DNA of 64,000 bases, from assembly GCF_025148125.1 (NCBI RefSeq), contig NZ_CP102267.1, forward strand, positions 2,428,501 to 2,492,500, written 5' to 3'. This DNA comes from Blautia wexlerae DSM 19850 (GTDB taxonomy: Bacteria; Bacillota; Clostridia; Lachnospirales; Lachnospiraceae). Under the pieces are notes generated by a model, which was not told the origin of the DNA, did not search any database, and worked only from the letters and a program-made list of their open reading frames with translations. Positions 43,347 through 52,691 of the stretch are shown here, in pieces. The position numbers were made by a program, and so were the translations under genes. The stretch's first letter is position 1. Each line of letters begins with the position of its first letter.

Positions 43347-44363
43347 CTAAACTTTTTTCAAGAATAAAGAAAATATCGTACCTTTTTCATCGGATGCCAC
43401 CTTGATATACCCGTTCTGCTTATTCACAATATCACGGGTAAGATATAAACCGATCCCTACACCGTCAACTCCTGCTGACTGCTTTCCACGGTAAAATCTG
43501 CCGAAGATTTTTGCCTGTTCTTCTTCAGGAATGCCAATTCCGTTATCGGATACATCCAATCGCAAATACGATGGATATTCGGTGATTTTCAAGTCCACAA
43601 CTCCTCCGCTTGGTGTATATTTCACAGCATTGTCAAGTACATTGGTAACAGCTTCTGCCGTCCAGTTAAAATCAAGCAGGGCTTCAAAGGTCTGCCCACA
43701 ATCAAAGGTAATCGTAATATTTTTATCCCTTGCTTTGGCATAAACCGTTTTTACCGCTTGCATAACAATATCATTTAAACTGCTTTGTTCAGGTTTTAAT
43801 CGGATAATGCCACTTTCCAAACGGGACATTTTAATCAAACTGTTTGTCAAAAAAGTCAGCTTTTCAAGGGACATCTGCAAGGTGGCAATATATTCCCTTC
43901 TCTCCTCATCGGATAACCCTGTATCACCTAATAACTGTGCAAAGGTGTTTGCCGCTGCTACGGGCGTTTTAATTTGATGCGAAATATCGGAGATTAAAGT
44001 TTTAATCTGTTCTTTCTCCTGTGTCAGCATTTGATTCTGTGCCTTTAAAATATTGCGGAGTTTTAGAAGTTGATGCTGCAGCCGTGCGGTCAGGGTATCC
44101 TCAGCTTCTGAAAAGACCGTCCGTTCCTGCTGTTCTACCAATGCTTCAATGAGCAGCGTAATCTCCTCTAACAGATTATCATTATAGCGGTTGTGCAGAA
44201 AGTCCAGCAGGAACAACAGACCCCCAAAAAATACAAATGCAAAAGAGATAAAAAGCGTACGGAAAAGGATGTCCTCCATAAAAAAGAACACACCAACAGA
44301 TACCACCGCCGTAGCAGTACCTATAATTAAAATCAGTTTTCTATAAATCACAAAATGCTTCAT
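43347..44363 (-). CDS. Sensor histidine kinase, intramembrane-sensing (BceS-like)
   Basis: A 338-residue kinase. Two membrane helices near the N-terminus are separated by only a few residues, so there is almost no extracellular sensor, as in BceS-type kinases that sense through their ABC transporter. The phospho-accepting His is in SDISHQIKTPVAA, followed by NVLDNAVKYTP (N box), DNGIGIP (G1) and GVGIGLYLTR (G2). The start is set at the third codon of the frame (44363), which has GGAG 7 bases ahead; the ATG at 44369 overlaps the regulator stop codon. It should act with the regulator and exporter upstream. Confidence 0.88.
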   Translation of the reverse strand: MKHFVIYRKLILIIGTATAVVSVGVFFFMEDILFRTLFISFAFVFFGGLLFLLDFLHNRYNDNLLEEITLLIEALVEQQERTVFSEAEDTLTARLQHQLLKLRNILKAQNQMLTQEKEQIKTLISDISHQIKTPVAAANTFAQLLGDTGLSDEERREYIATLQMSLEKLTFLTNSLIKMSRLESGIIRLKPEQSSLNDIVMQAVKTVYAKARDKNITITFDCGQTFEALLDFNWTAEAVTNVLDNAVKYTPSGGVVDLKITEYPSYLRLDVSDNGIGIPEEEQAKIFGRFYRGKQSAGVDGVGIGLYLTRDIVNKQNGYIKVASDEKGTIFSLFLKKV

Positions 44364-44365
44364 CG

Positions 44366-45031
44366 TCATTCTCCAAAAGAGTAGCCCATGCCAAAAACTG
44401 TTACAATGTATTCCTGCTTTTCATCATTCAGTTTCTGCCTTAGCCGCTTAATATTCACACGCACGGTATTATCATCAACAAAGTTTCCATCTATATCCCA
44501 AAGCTGTTCCAAAAGCATTGCCTTTGTAACAACCCTTCCCCTGTTTTCCATTAGATAAAGGAGCAATTTGTATTCTGTTGAGGTCAAATGTATTTCCTGT
44601 CCCTTCATCAAAACAAGACACTTTTCTTTATCTAACTCTAAATCTCTGTATTTCATACGAAATTTTCCTACGCCACTTCGTTTTAGAACTGCCAATACTT
44701 TTTTCCGTAAAACTTCGATAGAAAAAGGCTTTGATATATAATCATCACAACCCACGCCAAACCCTTCCAACATATCTTCTTCCGTATCATTAGCAGTTAG
44801 AAATAATACGGGTGTTTCCGATGTTTCACGAATTTTTTCACAAAATTCCAAACCATTGCCGTCAGGCAGGTTAATATCAAGCAGAAACAAATCATACTTT
44901 TGTTTTTGGTATTGCTTCAATGCTTCCAAATACCCATAGACTGCTGTGACCATATGCTCGTCTTTTTTTAGGGCGATAGAAATACCCTTGCTCAGAATTT
45001 TGTCATCTTCAAGTAGAAAAATATTTGCCAT
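44366..45031 (-). CDS. OmpR-family response regulator (BceR-like)
   Basis: A 221-residue regulator. The receiver domain starts MANIFLLEDDKIL, has the phospho-accepting Asp in FLLDINLPDG and the conserved Lys in YISKPFS. The C-terminal winged helix includes LTSTEYKLLLYLMENRGRVV (shown to its end) and DDNTVRVNIKRLRQKL. It probably activates the adjacent exporter genes when peptide antibiotics are present. The start at 45031 gives a standard receiver N-terminus; the open frame continues upstream without a family match. Confidence 0.88.
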   Translation of the reverse strand: MANIFLLEDDKILSKGISIALKKDEHMVTAVYGYLEALKQYQKQKYDLFLLDINLPDGNGLEFCEKIRETSETPVLFLTANDTEEDMLEGFGVGCDDYISKPFSIEVLRKKVLAVLKRSGVGKFRMKYRDLELDKEKCLVLMKGQEIHLTSTEYKLLLYLMENRGRVVTKAMLLEQLWDIDGNFVDDNTVRVNIKRLRQKLNDEKQEYIVTVFGMGYSFGE

Positions 45032-45113
45032 AGCCGCAAAACGCACCACCTTCCTCAATATACAAAATTGCAGGAACAGACGCAGCAATGCTGCGTCCGT
45101 CCCACAACCTCAT

Positions 45114-47675
45114 TTAACTATCAAAATTGTGCAGTCTTTCAATGACCGTTTCATCAGAAGTTGCCTTGTAAACAATGGCAGGAACGCTTAAGCAAATTAC
45201 AAAGATTGCTGCGATCAAACCGATGACAAGTGCAACAGGGTATTTAAATACTGCATAGTTTGCCATATGCGGAACTGCATCTGCCACCAACATTAGGAAC
45301 GCATTACCAAAAGTCATAATCAGCAGAGTAGAAATCAGAGCATAAATACCGCCTTCTAAGGTCAATATCTTCCTGATCTGCTTTTTCGTTGTTCCGATAC
45401 TTTCCATAATGGCAAATTCATTTTTCCTTGCCACCACACCCGTCAACATAACATTTACAAAGTTAATCAAGCCGATGACAATGAGCAGAATTGCAGCACC
45501 GTTTCCCAGCAAGCTCAAAGAGTAGTTCATCTGGTTATATAGTTCTTTCTGATTCACGGAAGATTTCAGCTGCCACTCCGATGTGGTCAAGGTACTGTTG
45601 ATCGCCTGTAATTCGCTGTCAATTCGCTCTAAATCGTTGAAATTCTTAATGTCAACGCCGATTGCGGAAATTATTGGTTCTTTTGTCAGGCGTTCCATAC
45701 CCGCTTCGCTGACAAAGATAACATCTGGCACCATATTTATTTCTTTGCGTCTGCCAATACCTTCTGAAAGAGTATTATCATAATCGTCATAGTAAAAAGC
45801 TCCGCCAATTTTGAAATCAGTTGCCTTGCCGTCTGTACTGTCGGCAGTTAGTGTCAATGTTTCACCCACTAAAGCGGTATTAGGAGCGTTATATTCGGTA
45901 TCTTTTCCTGCAATCGCTGTTTCGCCACGCTTAAATGCTTCCATGTCAATAGGCGTATCAGGATGCTCTGCATTGTATTCTTCCAGTACCCTGTCGTCTG
46001 GAAGCGTTGTAATATAGCAGCCATAGTCACCAGATTCAGCGTACCCTTTCAGTGTTTCTATCGTCTGTTCATAGGACTGCCCCTTTGCTTTATATTTGCT
46101 GTCCTCATATTTGATTTTCATAAAGCCTTCTAAATCGTTTTCATTAAAGTCAATACCTGCCCAGACTGTTTTTTGAACATCTATATTTTTAATACCGTCA
46201 AGCTGCTTGATTTGTTCTACAAAGTGTTCGTCAAACTGCGGTACTTCTTTATTGAGCTGTTCATACTGCTCAAACTGAATATCAGTGTATTCAAAGTTAT
46301 AGTCCATATATTCCTTAATAAAGTTCTCAGCCGACATACTGCTTATAACCCCATTTACGCCTAAAATCATAGTAATTCCCATAAACAAGGACATAAACAC
46401 AAGGGCAGCACGCTTTTTGTCACGGAATACATTATGAAATGCCATCACATGCAGCTTGCCACCATTGGTGGAATTTCTGCTTTTTGTTTTCTTCGGTGCA
46501 AAATTCTGAAACTTCAATGCTTCTATTGGCGAAATTTTTGCAGCCGCTTTTGCAGGAGCATTGCAGGCAATCCAAACGGTTACTGCTGAAAAGATTACGG
46601 ACAAAATATAGATAGATGGATGGAAAAACACTTCGGCATCCATCATCGACTTGCCCTGTTCAAAACCCTCGTTCAACACAAATGGAACAATTCCAAAGGA
46701 AACAGCGGTGGCTAACAAAATACCAATCGGGATACCAATGCAAGCAAACTTAACTGCCTGATTTTTTACCAGTGATTTAATCTGTTTTTGCGTTGTTCCA
46801 AGCGTTTTCATCAAACCGTAAAAACGGGTATCATTTGAAATGGATATATACAAAACATTGTAAATAAGGAGATACCCGCTGCCAATAATAAAGAATACCA
46901 ATAGGATTACCATTGCAATCACTGAACCGCTTGATGATTTCATGGAAACCGCACCGCCGAAAGATTGATTTTCGTTAAGCTCCACATCTTTTTGAATACG
47001 ATAAAAATCATCAGGCATTTTATTCAACGACAAAGAAAGAACGCCGTCCTCTGCCATTGTATAGCCTGCATTTTTGCAATACGCTTCGGAAACAAAGCCC
47101 ATTCCCGTGCCTGTATAGGAATGAAACCATCCGCTTAAAGTGAAATTTTTTTCCTGCTGACCGTTTTTATCATAATAGGACAGAGGGATTTCCATATTCA
47201 GCTTCGGCTCTTTCATTCCAAGCTGTGAAAGAGCATCCTTTGACAGCATAATTTCATTTTCATTTGAGGGATATTTCCCTTCTATATCTTTGATTGTTTC
47301 TTTATAGTGTTTATCCCATTCAGTAGTGTCGTAATACGAAAGTGCGATAGAAAGATCACGCCCCTCATCGTTCTTCTCGGCAACCGAGCCGACCATATAC
47401 TGCGTACCGACGGTTTTAACATATTCCAAATTCTTAATCTGCTGTTCCTGCTTTTCTGTCGGCATCGCAAGGGAAGCATTAGCGGTCGTGCCTGCGGTAC
47501 GCACCTGCATTAACTTCATATTTTCCATATAGTTAATGCCCAAACTAAACACGGTAGTAATCATAAATGTAGTGAGAACGATCGCAAACACCGCAAACAG
47601 GTTACGAATACGGTTTGCTTTCATCATTCCCTTTTCTACTCGCTTAACTGCTTTTTTATTTCGGTTAGCGTGCAT
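45114..47675 (-). CDS. FtsX-like ABC exporter permease (antimicrobial-peptide type)
   Basis: An 853-residue permease with two FtsX domains and two large extracellular parts, one after the first helix (about 55-250) and one in the middle (about 470-700), then the last helices (LLGNGAAILLIVIGLINFVNVM). Such proteins remove lantibiotics or bacitracin-like peptides from the membrane target or signal their presence to the kinase. The start at 47675 has GGAGG 8 bases ahead and overlaps the ATPase gene by 11 bases. Cargo of the ICE. Confidence 0.88.
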   Translation of the reverse strand: MHANRNKKAVKRVEKGMMKANRIRNLFAVFAIVLTTFMITTVFSLGINYMENMKLMQVRTAGTTANASLAMPTEKQEQQIKNLEYVKTVGTQYMVGSVAEKNDEGRDLSIALSYYDTTEWDKHYKETIKDIEGKYPSNENEIMLSKDALSQLGMKEPKLNMEIPLSYYDKNGQQEKNFTLSGWFHSYTGTGMGFVSEAYCKNAGYTMAEDGVLSLSLNKMPDDFYRIQKDVELNENQSFGGAVSMKSSSGSVIAMVILLVFFIIGSGYLLIYNVLYISISNDTRFYGLMKTLGTTQKQIKSLVKNQAVKFACIGIPIGILLATAVSFGIVPFVLNEGFEQGKSMMDAEVFFHPSIYILSVIFSAVTVWIACNAPAKAAAKISPIEALKFQNFAPKKTKSRNSTNGGKLHVMAFHNVFRDKKRAALVFMSLFMGITMILGVNGVISSMSAENFIKEYMDYNFEYTDIQFEQYEQLNKEVPQFDEHFVEQIKQLDGIKNIDVQKTVWAGIDFNENDLEGFMKIKYEDSKYKAKGQSYEQTIETLKGYAESGDYGCYITTLPDDRVLEEYNAEHPDTPIDMEAFKRGETAIAGKDTEYNAPNTALVGETLTLTADSTDGKATDFKIGGAFYYDDYDNTLSEGIGRRKEINMVPDVIFVSEAGMERLTKEPIISAIGVDIKNFNDLERIDSELQAINSTLTTSEWQLKSSVNQKELYNQMNYSLSLLGNGAAILLIVIGLINFVNVMLTGVVARKNEFAIMESIGTTKKQIRKILTLEGGIYALISTLLIMTFGNAFLMLVADAVPHMANYAVFKYPVALVIGLIAAIFVICLSVPAIVYKATSDETVIERLHNFDS

Positions 47676-48351
47676 ATCTGACACCTCCCGAAACAACCTT
47701 GCCATCCTCAATGCGGATTGTGCGGTCTGCCATTTGAGCGATTTCCTCATTGTGCGTGATCATAATGGTGGTTTGGTGGAACTGACGGCTAATCGACTGC
47801 ATCAGCAAAATAACATCCATACTTGTTTTTGAGTCCAAATTTCCAGTCGGCTCATCGGCAAGGATAATGGCAGGCTTTGTCGCAAGGGCACGGGCAATCG
47901 CAACCCTCTGCTGCTGACCACCTGAAAGATTATTCGGCATATTCTTAAGCTTTTGTTCCAAGCCAAGAGTATGGATAATCTCTTTTACAAATCTTGTATC
48001 GGTCTTGCCACCATCGATCTCAATAGGGTACACAATGTTCTCATACACATTAAGAACAGGAAGCAGATTATAATTCTGAAAAACAAAGCCAATGTTTCGA
48101 CGCCTAAAAATCGTCAGTTCCTCGTCTTTCATTTTCAACAGTTCTTTTCCTCGGATAGTAACACTACCAGAAGTAGGACGGTCTAACCCACCAATCATGT
48201 TGAGTAGTGTAGATTTACCGCTGCCCGATGTACCGATAACAGCAACAAATTCGCCTTCCTCTACGGAAATGGATACCCCATCCAAAGCATGGACTTCGTT
48301 TTCTCCGCTTCCGTATATCTTTCGTAAATCTTTTGTTTCAAGTATTGCCAT
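47665..48351 (-). CDS. ABC exporter ATP-binding protein (BceA-like)
   Basis: A 228-residue nucleotide-binding subunit: Walker A GTSGSGKST, signature LSGGQQQR, Walker B AIILADEPTGNLD and H-loop MITHNEE. It pairs with the permease immediately downstream. The four-gene order ATPase, permease, regulator, kinase on one strand is the usual peptide-antibiotic detoxification module. It is clearly different in sequence from the chromosomal ATPase at 30528. Confidence 0.92.
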   Translation of the reverse strand: MAILETKDLRKIYGSGENEVHALDGVSISVEEGEFVAVIGTSGSGKSTLLNMIGGLDRPTSGSVTIRGKELLKMKDEELTIFRRRNIGFVFQNYNLLPVLNVYENIVYPIEIDGGKTDTRFVKEIIHTLGLEQKLKNMPNNLSGGQQQRVAIARALATKPAIILADEPTGNLDSKTSMDVILLMQSISRQFHQTTIMITHNEEIAQMADRTIRIEDGKVVSGGVRYAR

Positions 48352-48471
48352 ATTAAAACCTCCAAATTTCTGTTTTTATTTTGTAAATTCAGTATAGCAA
48401 CCACTTCTTACAATCTCATTACAATCCAAACTAAAAAATAACAGCATTTCTTTTGTTCCTACCATGCACTT

Positions 48472-49002
48472 TTACGAATTGATTTCTTTTTTTAATGAAG
48501 CAATCCACTCCTCTATTGCCTCTGCCAATGTGTATTGTTGCCGTAAAACTGCCATACCCGTAACAGGAATATCTTCTTTACTCTTTTTCAAAGCAATATT
48601 TTCTTCCAGATATTTTTTCAATACCTCCATACTGCTCTCAATATTATCCAGACATTCTTGCTGTCTTTCTCTGGACATACTGTCCAGATTTACAATGACA
48701 GCATTAAAATCCAAAAAAATGTTTATCGGCTTACAGGATATTTCAAGCATCAATTTTTCAAACTGCTGTTTCCCTTTTTCAGTTAAAGAATACACTGATT
48801 TTTCTGGCATTTTACCCTCTTTTTCTATATGACTTGAAATATATCCTTTTTCCTCCAACTGGATAACCTTTTTATAAATAGACGGGGTACTAATTTTTAC
48901 CCATTTTGAAATATTGCGGTACTCTACCAACTTTTGAAGGTCATACGCACTCAGAGGTTCTTTCTTTAACATTCCCAAAACAATTAAGTCAATGGTCGCC
49001 AT
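48472..49002 (-). CDS. PadR-family transcriptional regulator
   Basis: A 176-residue repressor-type protein. The N-terminal winged helix (TIDLIVLGMLKKEPLSAYDL, then TPSIYKKVIQLEEKGYI) is followed by the PadR wing YSLTEKGKQQF and a C-terminal dimerisation coil (about 110-175). It is divergent from the MATE exporter, and its promoter and that of the exporter share palindromes at 49032-49050 and 49070-49088. It most likely represses both until an effector binds. Confidence 0.88.
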   Translation of the reverse strand: MATIDLIVLGMLKKEPLSAYDLQKLVEYRNISKWVKISTPSIYKKVIQLEEKGYISSHIEKEGKMPEKSVYSLTEKGKQQFEKLMLEISCKPINIFLDFNAVIVNLDSMSRERQQECLDNIESSMEVLKKYLEENIALKKSKEDIPVTGMAVLRQQYTLAEAIEEWIASLKKEINS

Positions 49003-49024
49003 ATCAATTTCCTCCTTTACTCTC

Positions 49025-49088
49025 TTGACAACTACTATAAATTATAGTAGAATACCACTTGCGTTTCAACTGCTATAATTTATAGTAG
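49025..49088. promoter_or_regulatory. Overlapping divergent promoters with two PadR-type palindromes
   Basis: Plus strand: TTGACA (49025-49030), 17 bases, TAGAAT for the exporter. Minus strand: TTGAAA (49064-49069), 17 bases, TATAAT (49041-49046) for padR. Palindrome 1, CTACTATAAATTATAGTAG (49032-49050), covers both promoters. Palindrome 2, CTGCTATAATTTATAGTAG (49070-49088), lies 38 bases further on. Confidence 0.8.
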
Positions 49089-49130
49089 TATATTTTATTC
49101 TATTTGTCAAGTGAAAGGAGAAAGAACACT

Positions 49131-50522
49131 ATGGACAATCAAAACAGAAAATTGGAGTTATTGGGCAATGCTCCAATTCCAAAAGCCCTTTTAGCTATGG
49201 GTATTCCAACAATGATTGGTATGCTCATCAACGCCTTGTACAATCTTGTTGATGCCTATTTTGTAGGTGGCTTAGGCGAAAGTCAAATGGCTGCCATCTC
49301 GGTTGTGTATCCTCTCGGTCAAGTAGTCGTCGGCTTAGGATTACTTTTTGGCAATGGGGCAGCATCCTACATTTCTCGACTGTTAGGACAAAGAAATAAG
49401 GATCAGGCAAACAAAGTGGCAAGCACTGCACTATATAGCAGTCTTGTTGTCGGTGCAATTATGATTGTTTTATCAATCCTCTTTTTGAACCCCATTCTAA
49501 GACTTTTAGGTGCAACAGAAAGTGTCCTTCCTTATGCGGCTACCTATGCCGGTATTTACATTGTTTCTTGCATTTTCAATGTTTTTAATGTCACAATGAA
49601 CAATATCGTGACAAGTGAAGGAGCAGCAAAAACTACAATGTGTGCCTTGTTGTTAGGTGCAGTCCTCAATATCGGGTTAGATCCATTATTTATATACACT
49701 TTTAATTTTGGTGTTGCAGGAGCTGCTATTGCCACAGCAATTTCTCAGGTAGTATCTACTCTTGTGTATCTGTTTTATATTTTCAGACAAAAAAGTGCTT
49801 TTCAGTTTAGAATAAAGGACTGTACCTTTTCTAAAGAAATTCTATCTGAAATTTTCAAAATTGGCGTTCCGACACTTGTATTTCAATTATTAACAAGTAT
49901 TTCTATCTCTCTAATAAACAATGCCGCTGGTAATTACGGCGATTCAGCCATAGCGGGAATGGGCGTTGTTACCCGTCTTATATCTATGGGCAGCTTAACA
50001 GTATTTGGTTTTATCAAAGGTTTTCAACCGATTGCAGGTTACAGTTATGGGGCGAAAAAATTTGATCGTCTGCGTACTGCAATCAAAATTTCCATCTTAT
50101 GGTCAACTATTTTTTGTGTGATCGTAGGTTTATTATTCAGTCTGTTTTCTACGACCATTGTTTCACAGTTTACAACTGGAAACACAGAAATGATTCACAT
50201 TGGAGCTTCCTCTTTAAGAGTAAACGGTATTACATTTATGCTGTTTGGATACTACACGGTATATTCCTCTTTATTCCTTGCTCTTGGAAAAGGAAAAGAA
50301 GGGTTTATTCTTGGAGCTTGCCGACAAGGTATCTGCTTCATTCCCGTTATCTTAATTTTTCCATTTATATGGGGATTAAACGGTATTTTATATGCACAGC
50401 CGATTGCCGATGTTCTCTCTGCACTTATTACAGTATTTATGGCAATCCCTTTGCATAGAAGTTTAGCTGTTGCCGAACAGAAAATGAAGATAACAGCTTC
50501 TATCCCCTGTGACAGGCAATAA
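49131..50522 (+). CDS. MATE-family efflux transporter carried by the ICE
   Basis: A 463-residue exporter with about 12 membrane segments and the family pattern PIPKALLAMGIPTMIGMLIN at the start. It resembles the MepA group of multidrug exporters in its N-terminal half. The start at 49131 has AAGGAG 10 bases ahead. Control by the divergent padR gene is supported by the shared palindromes. It is the only plus-strand gene of the cargo block and ends at the hairpin 50545-50587. Confidence 0.9.
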   Translation: MDNQNRKLELLGNAPIPKALLAMGIPTMIGMLINALYNLVDAYFVGGLGESQMAAISVVYPLGQVVVGLGLLFGNGAASYISRLLGQRNKDQANKVASTALYSSLVVGAIMIVLSILFLNPILRLLGATESVLPYAATYAGIYIVSCIFNVFNVTMNNIVTSEGAAKTTMCALLLGAVLNIGLDPLFIYTFNFGVAGAAIATAISQVVSTLVYLFYIFRQKSAFQFRIKDCTFSKEILSEIFKIGVPTLVFQLLTSISISLINNAAGNYGDSAIAGMGVVTRLISMGSLTVFGFIKGFQPIAGYSYGAKKFDRLRTAIKISILWSTIFCVIVGLLFSLFSTTIVSQFTTGNTEMIHIGASSLRVNGITFMLFGYYTVYSSLFLALGKGKEGFILGACRQGICFIPVILIFPFIWGLNGILYAQPIADVLSALITVFMAIPLHRSLAVAEQKMKITASIPCDRQ

Positions 50523-50544
50523 AATCAAGCATAAAAGTAGTAAC

Positions 50545-50587
50545 AGAGCCGATGAACTGTGAAAGCTTTCTCAAGTTCATCGGCTCT
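50545..50587. terminator. Bidirectional terminator between MATE and KTR gene 2
   Basis: AGAGCCGATGAACT... pairs with ..AGTTCATCGGCTCT, with inner GAAAG/CTTTC. Its arms are nearly identical to the hairpin at 43024-43067. It overlaps the last codons of KTR gene 2. Confidence 0.8.
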
Positions 50588-50771
50588 GCGTCTGTGCGTC
50601 TGGCTCTTTGATGACGGTTACTTGTAAATTCTCGACTTCAATTAAAGTTTCCTGTCTACATTTCGGGCAGTAAAGAGGATAGTTTTTCAAAACTGTGTCT
50701 TCTCTGATTTTGTTTCGGGTTTTGTTCCCACAAAGAGGACATAAAATCCATTGGGAATTTATACTCAGCAT
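50577..50771 (-). CDS. Cysteine-rich KTR-domain protein 2
   Basis: A 64-residue paralogue of the protein at 43072: CPLCGNKTRNKIRED, CPKCRQETLIE and the tail TVIKEPDA, extended by eight residues that run into the terminator. Two CPxC knuckles should bind zinc. It starts 2 bases from the end of the C45 hydrolase gene with GAGG 5 bases ahead. Two such genes, each with the same hairpin, bracket the efflux cargo of this element. Confidence 0.8.
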   Translation of the reverse strand: MLSINSQWILCPLCGNKTRNKIREDTVLKNYPLYCPKCRQETLIEVENLQVTVIKEPDAQTQSR

Positions 50772-50772
50772 A

Positions 50773-51822
50773 TTATCCTCGCCTTATAAGGTCATGTAAC
50801 CGATTATCTGTAACAAATTTCTTTTTTCTGGGGTCACCCTCTGCACGATAGATTACTAAGCTGTCTAAATCAAATATTGAACTCCAAACTGTTTCAAAAT
50901 CTGGCTCATCATCATATTGGCACATAAACCCATAATCACCTTTTAAGAGATGTTCGGTAGTTTCAATGTATTCATCTTTTATGCGTTCCGAAGAAAAGCT
51001 GTCTAATACTGTCCTGTAACGCCTGTGCGAGTCATAATCATTTCCTTTTGCATCGTCATATGGTTTCATCTCATCAGATGTAAAACTATTAACAGTACAA
51101 ACAATACTGCCATTTTCAAAAATTTCTGCCGCCCGAACTTTTTTGAGAATTGGCGTACATTCAACCACTACCATATTGCCTTTTTTATCTGCAAGTAAAA
51201 TATTGCAGTTAGAAGATACTGGCAAGCCCATAAGAAGGGAAACCGCCTGTTCGGTATTATCTGCCTTTTCAAGCAAATATCTTACAATAAAGCAAGAATT
51301 GAAACCTGCTTTTATCTTTTCAAGGTCGGTCATTACAAAAGTCATTGCTACAGCAAATCCGTGTTCATTCACTCCTTCTTCGCCGTTAATGAAAGAGGAA
51401 GTAGTGATATTGAACCTGTTTCCATTTTTCGGTGCATAGATTTCACTTTTGCTTCCTTCACGCAGATAAGGTGGTAAGTCATTATTTCTACCGTATATTG
51501 TTCTGCCATTGCTTGAATATGCAAAAGCAGTACAGCCCCTAACCTCAACGGGGATGTTGTTCTCCAAGTTATACATACAGCAGCCCATACACAACATCCA
51601 AGAAATGAAGTGTAGATAATCTGTGCCAATGGCGTCACTTACGCCTCTTACTTCCTCACATATCTCTGGGAAAAACTTTCTTAAAATTTCTTCGCTTTGT
51701 TTCCCGTGTTCCAATTGAAAATTATCCAACTGGAGTGGAAAGGAAATATGAGCTTTTTGAAATATGTTTCCTCTTTTTACGCCCATCTGATAATGGTCGC
51801 CTTTTAATCTTAAATGATACAT
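50773..51822 (-). CDS. C45-family autoproteolytic Ntn hydrolase/acyltransferase
   Basis: A 349-residue protein of the acyl-CoA:6-aminopenicillanate acyltransferase / C45 family. The self-cleavage site is likely the Gly-Cys of VEVRGCTAFAYSS (about residue 95), which would expose an N-terminal Cys nucleophile. The downstream pattern YGRNNDLPP is the family's conserved Asn-Asp region. Relatives hydrolyse or transfer acyl groups on amides such as penicillins, bile salts or N-acyl amino acids. The substrate here is unknown. The start at 51822 has AAGGAG 8 bases ahead and lies 2 bases after the AraC gene's stop, so the pair is one operon. Confidence 0.8.
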   Translation of the reverse strand: MYHLRLKGDHYQMGVKRGNIFQKAHISFPLQLDNFQLEHGKQSEEILRKFFPEICEEVRGVSDAIGTDYLHFISWMLCMGCCMYNLENNIPVEVRGCTAFAYSSNGRTIYGRNNDLPPYLREGSKSEIYAPKNGNRFNITTSSFINGEEGVNEHGFAVAMTFVMTDLEKIKAGFNSCFIVRYLLEKADNTEQAVSLLMGLPVSSNCNILLADKKGNMVVVECTPILKKVRAAEIFENGSIVCTVNSFTSDEMKPYDDAKGNDYDSHRRYRTVLDSFSSERIKDEYIETTEHLLKGDYGFMCQYDDEPDFETVWSSIFDLDSLVIYRAEGDPRKKKFVTDNRLHDLIRRG

Positions 51823-51824
51823 AC

Positions 51825-52691
51825 TTAAATCTCCTTTGCTTTTTTGATTGCAATCCACACCTCGGAATGTCCTTTGGATGGCTGTCCTTTGCAGACTGGA
51901 TATATTTCAACATCTGGAAGTCCTGCATATTCATAACCAGAAAACGGTAGAAATTCTGTCAAAAATCTGCGAAAAACACTCTGCACATCTTCCTTAAATA
52001 CTCCGTCGTTTTCAAAAACAACCCACATACCCTCTGGTATCATGTATTCTACCATTCCCTCTGGCACGGGAATGTTGCTCGAAACAGCGATATAATAATA
52101 TATATCCTCTGGATTATTATAAACGCTGACTCCTAAAATGCCGTCTGGATTTTTGTTTGATAGCTCTGCTAATTTGGAGATACTGCCATCCAATACTGCC
52201 TTTTTCCAGAACGCAGGAACATTCCGCATATTTTCCTCTGCATCTTCAACAAGAGGTATTCTAATTCCTATAATGCGAATACTTTTCTTTTCTTCAATGT
52301 GATATGCCATTGCACTGCCTCCCAAAACTATTATAGAAAATTGGATTGATGGATATGCACACAAGGTACATCCCATACTTTTTGCCGCTATAGGTGCTAT
52401 CCCGTGTACGCTTTGAAAAGCACGGTTAAAGGATGTTGGAGATGAATACCCGTATTTGTGAGCAACATCAATAACCTTATTATCTGTTCTTTGTAACTCA
52501 AATGCAGCCTGTGTCATTTTACGGCGGCGTATGTACTCTGATAGTGACACTCCTGATACATAAGAAAAAATCCGTTGAAAATAATATGTTGAACAACAAG
52601 CTATATGAGCTGCTTCATCATAGGATATTTCCTTGTCTAAGTTTTCCTCTATGTAATCAATGGCTGCTCCAAGTCTTTTCAACCATTCCAT
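51825..52691 (-). CDS. AraC-family regulator with C-terminal GyrI-like effector domain
   Basis: A 288-residue regulator. Two helix-turn-helix units occupy the first 105 residues (EISYDEAAHIACCSTYYFQRIF and VIDVAHKYGYSSPTSFNRAF, shown in parts here as ISYDEAAHIACCS and GYSSPTSFNRAF). The rest is a GyrI-like domain (about 130-288, GIRIPLVEDAEENM .. IYPVCKGQPSKGH) that in relatives binds drugs or metabolites. Its order is DNA-binding first, effector second, as in Rob/MarA-type drug regulators. It probably senses a small molecule and controls the C45 hydrolase downstream. Confidence 0.88.
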   Translation of the reverse strand: MEWLKRLGAAIDYIEENLDKEISYDEAAHIACCSTYYFQRIFSYVSGVSLSEYIRRRKMTQAAFELQRTDNKVIDVAHKYGYSSPTSFNRAFQSVHGIAPIAAKSMGCTLCAYPSIQFSIIVLGGSAMAYHIEEKKSIRIIGIRIPLVEDAEENMRNVPAFWKKAVLDGSISKLAELSNKNPDGILGVSVYNNPEDIYYYIAVSSNIPVPEGMVEYMIPEGMWVVFENDGVFKEDVQSVFRRFLTEFLPFSGYEYAGLPDVEIYPVCKGQPSKGHSEVWIAIKKAKEI

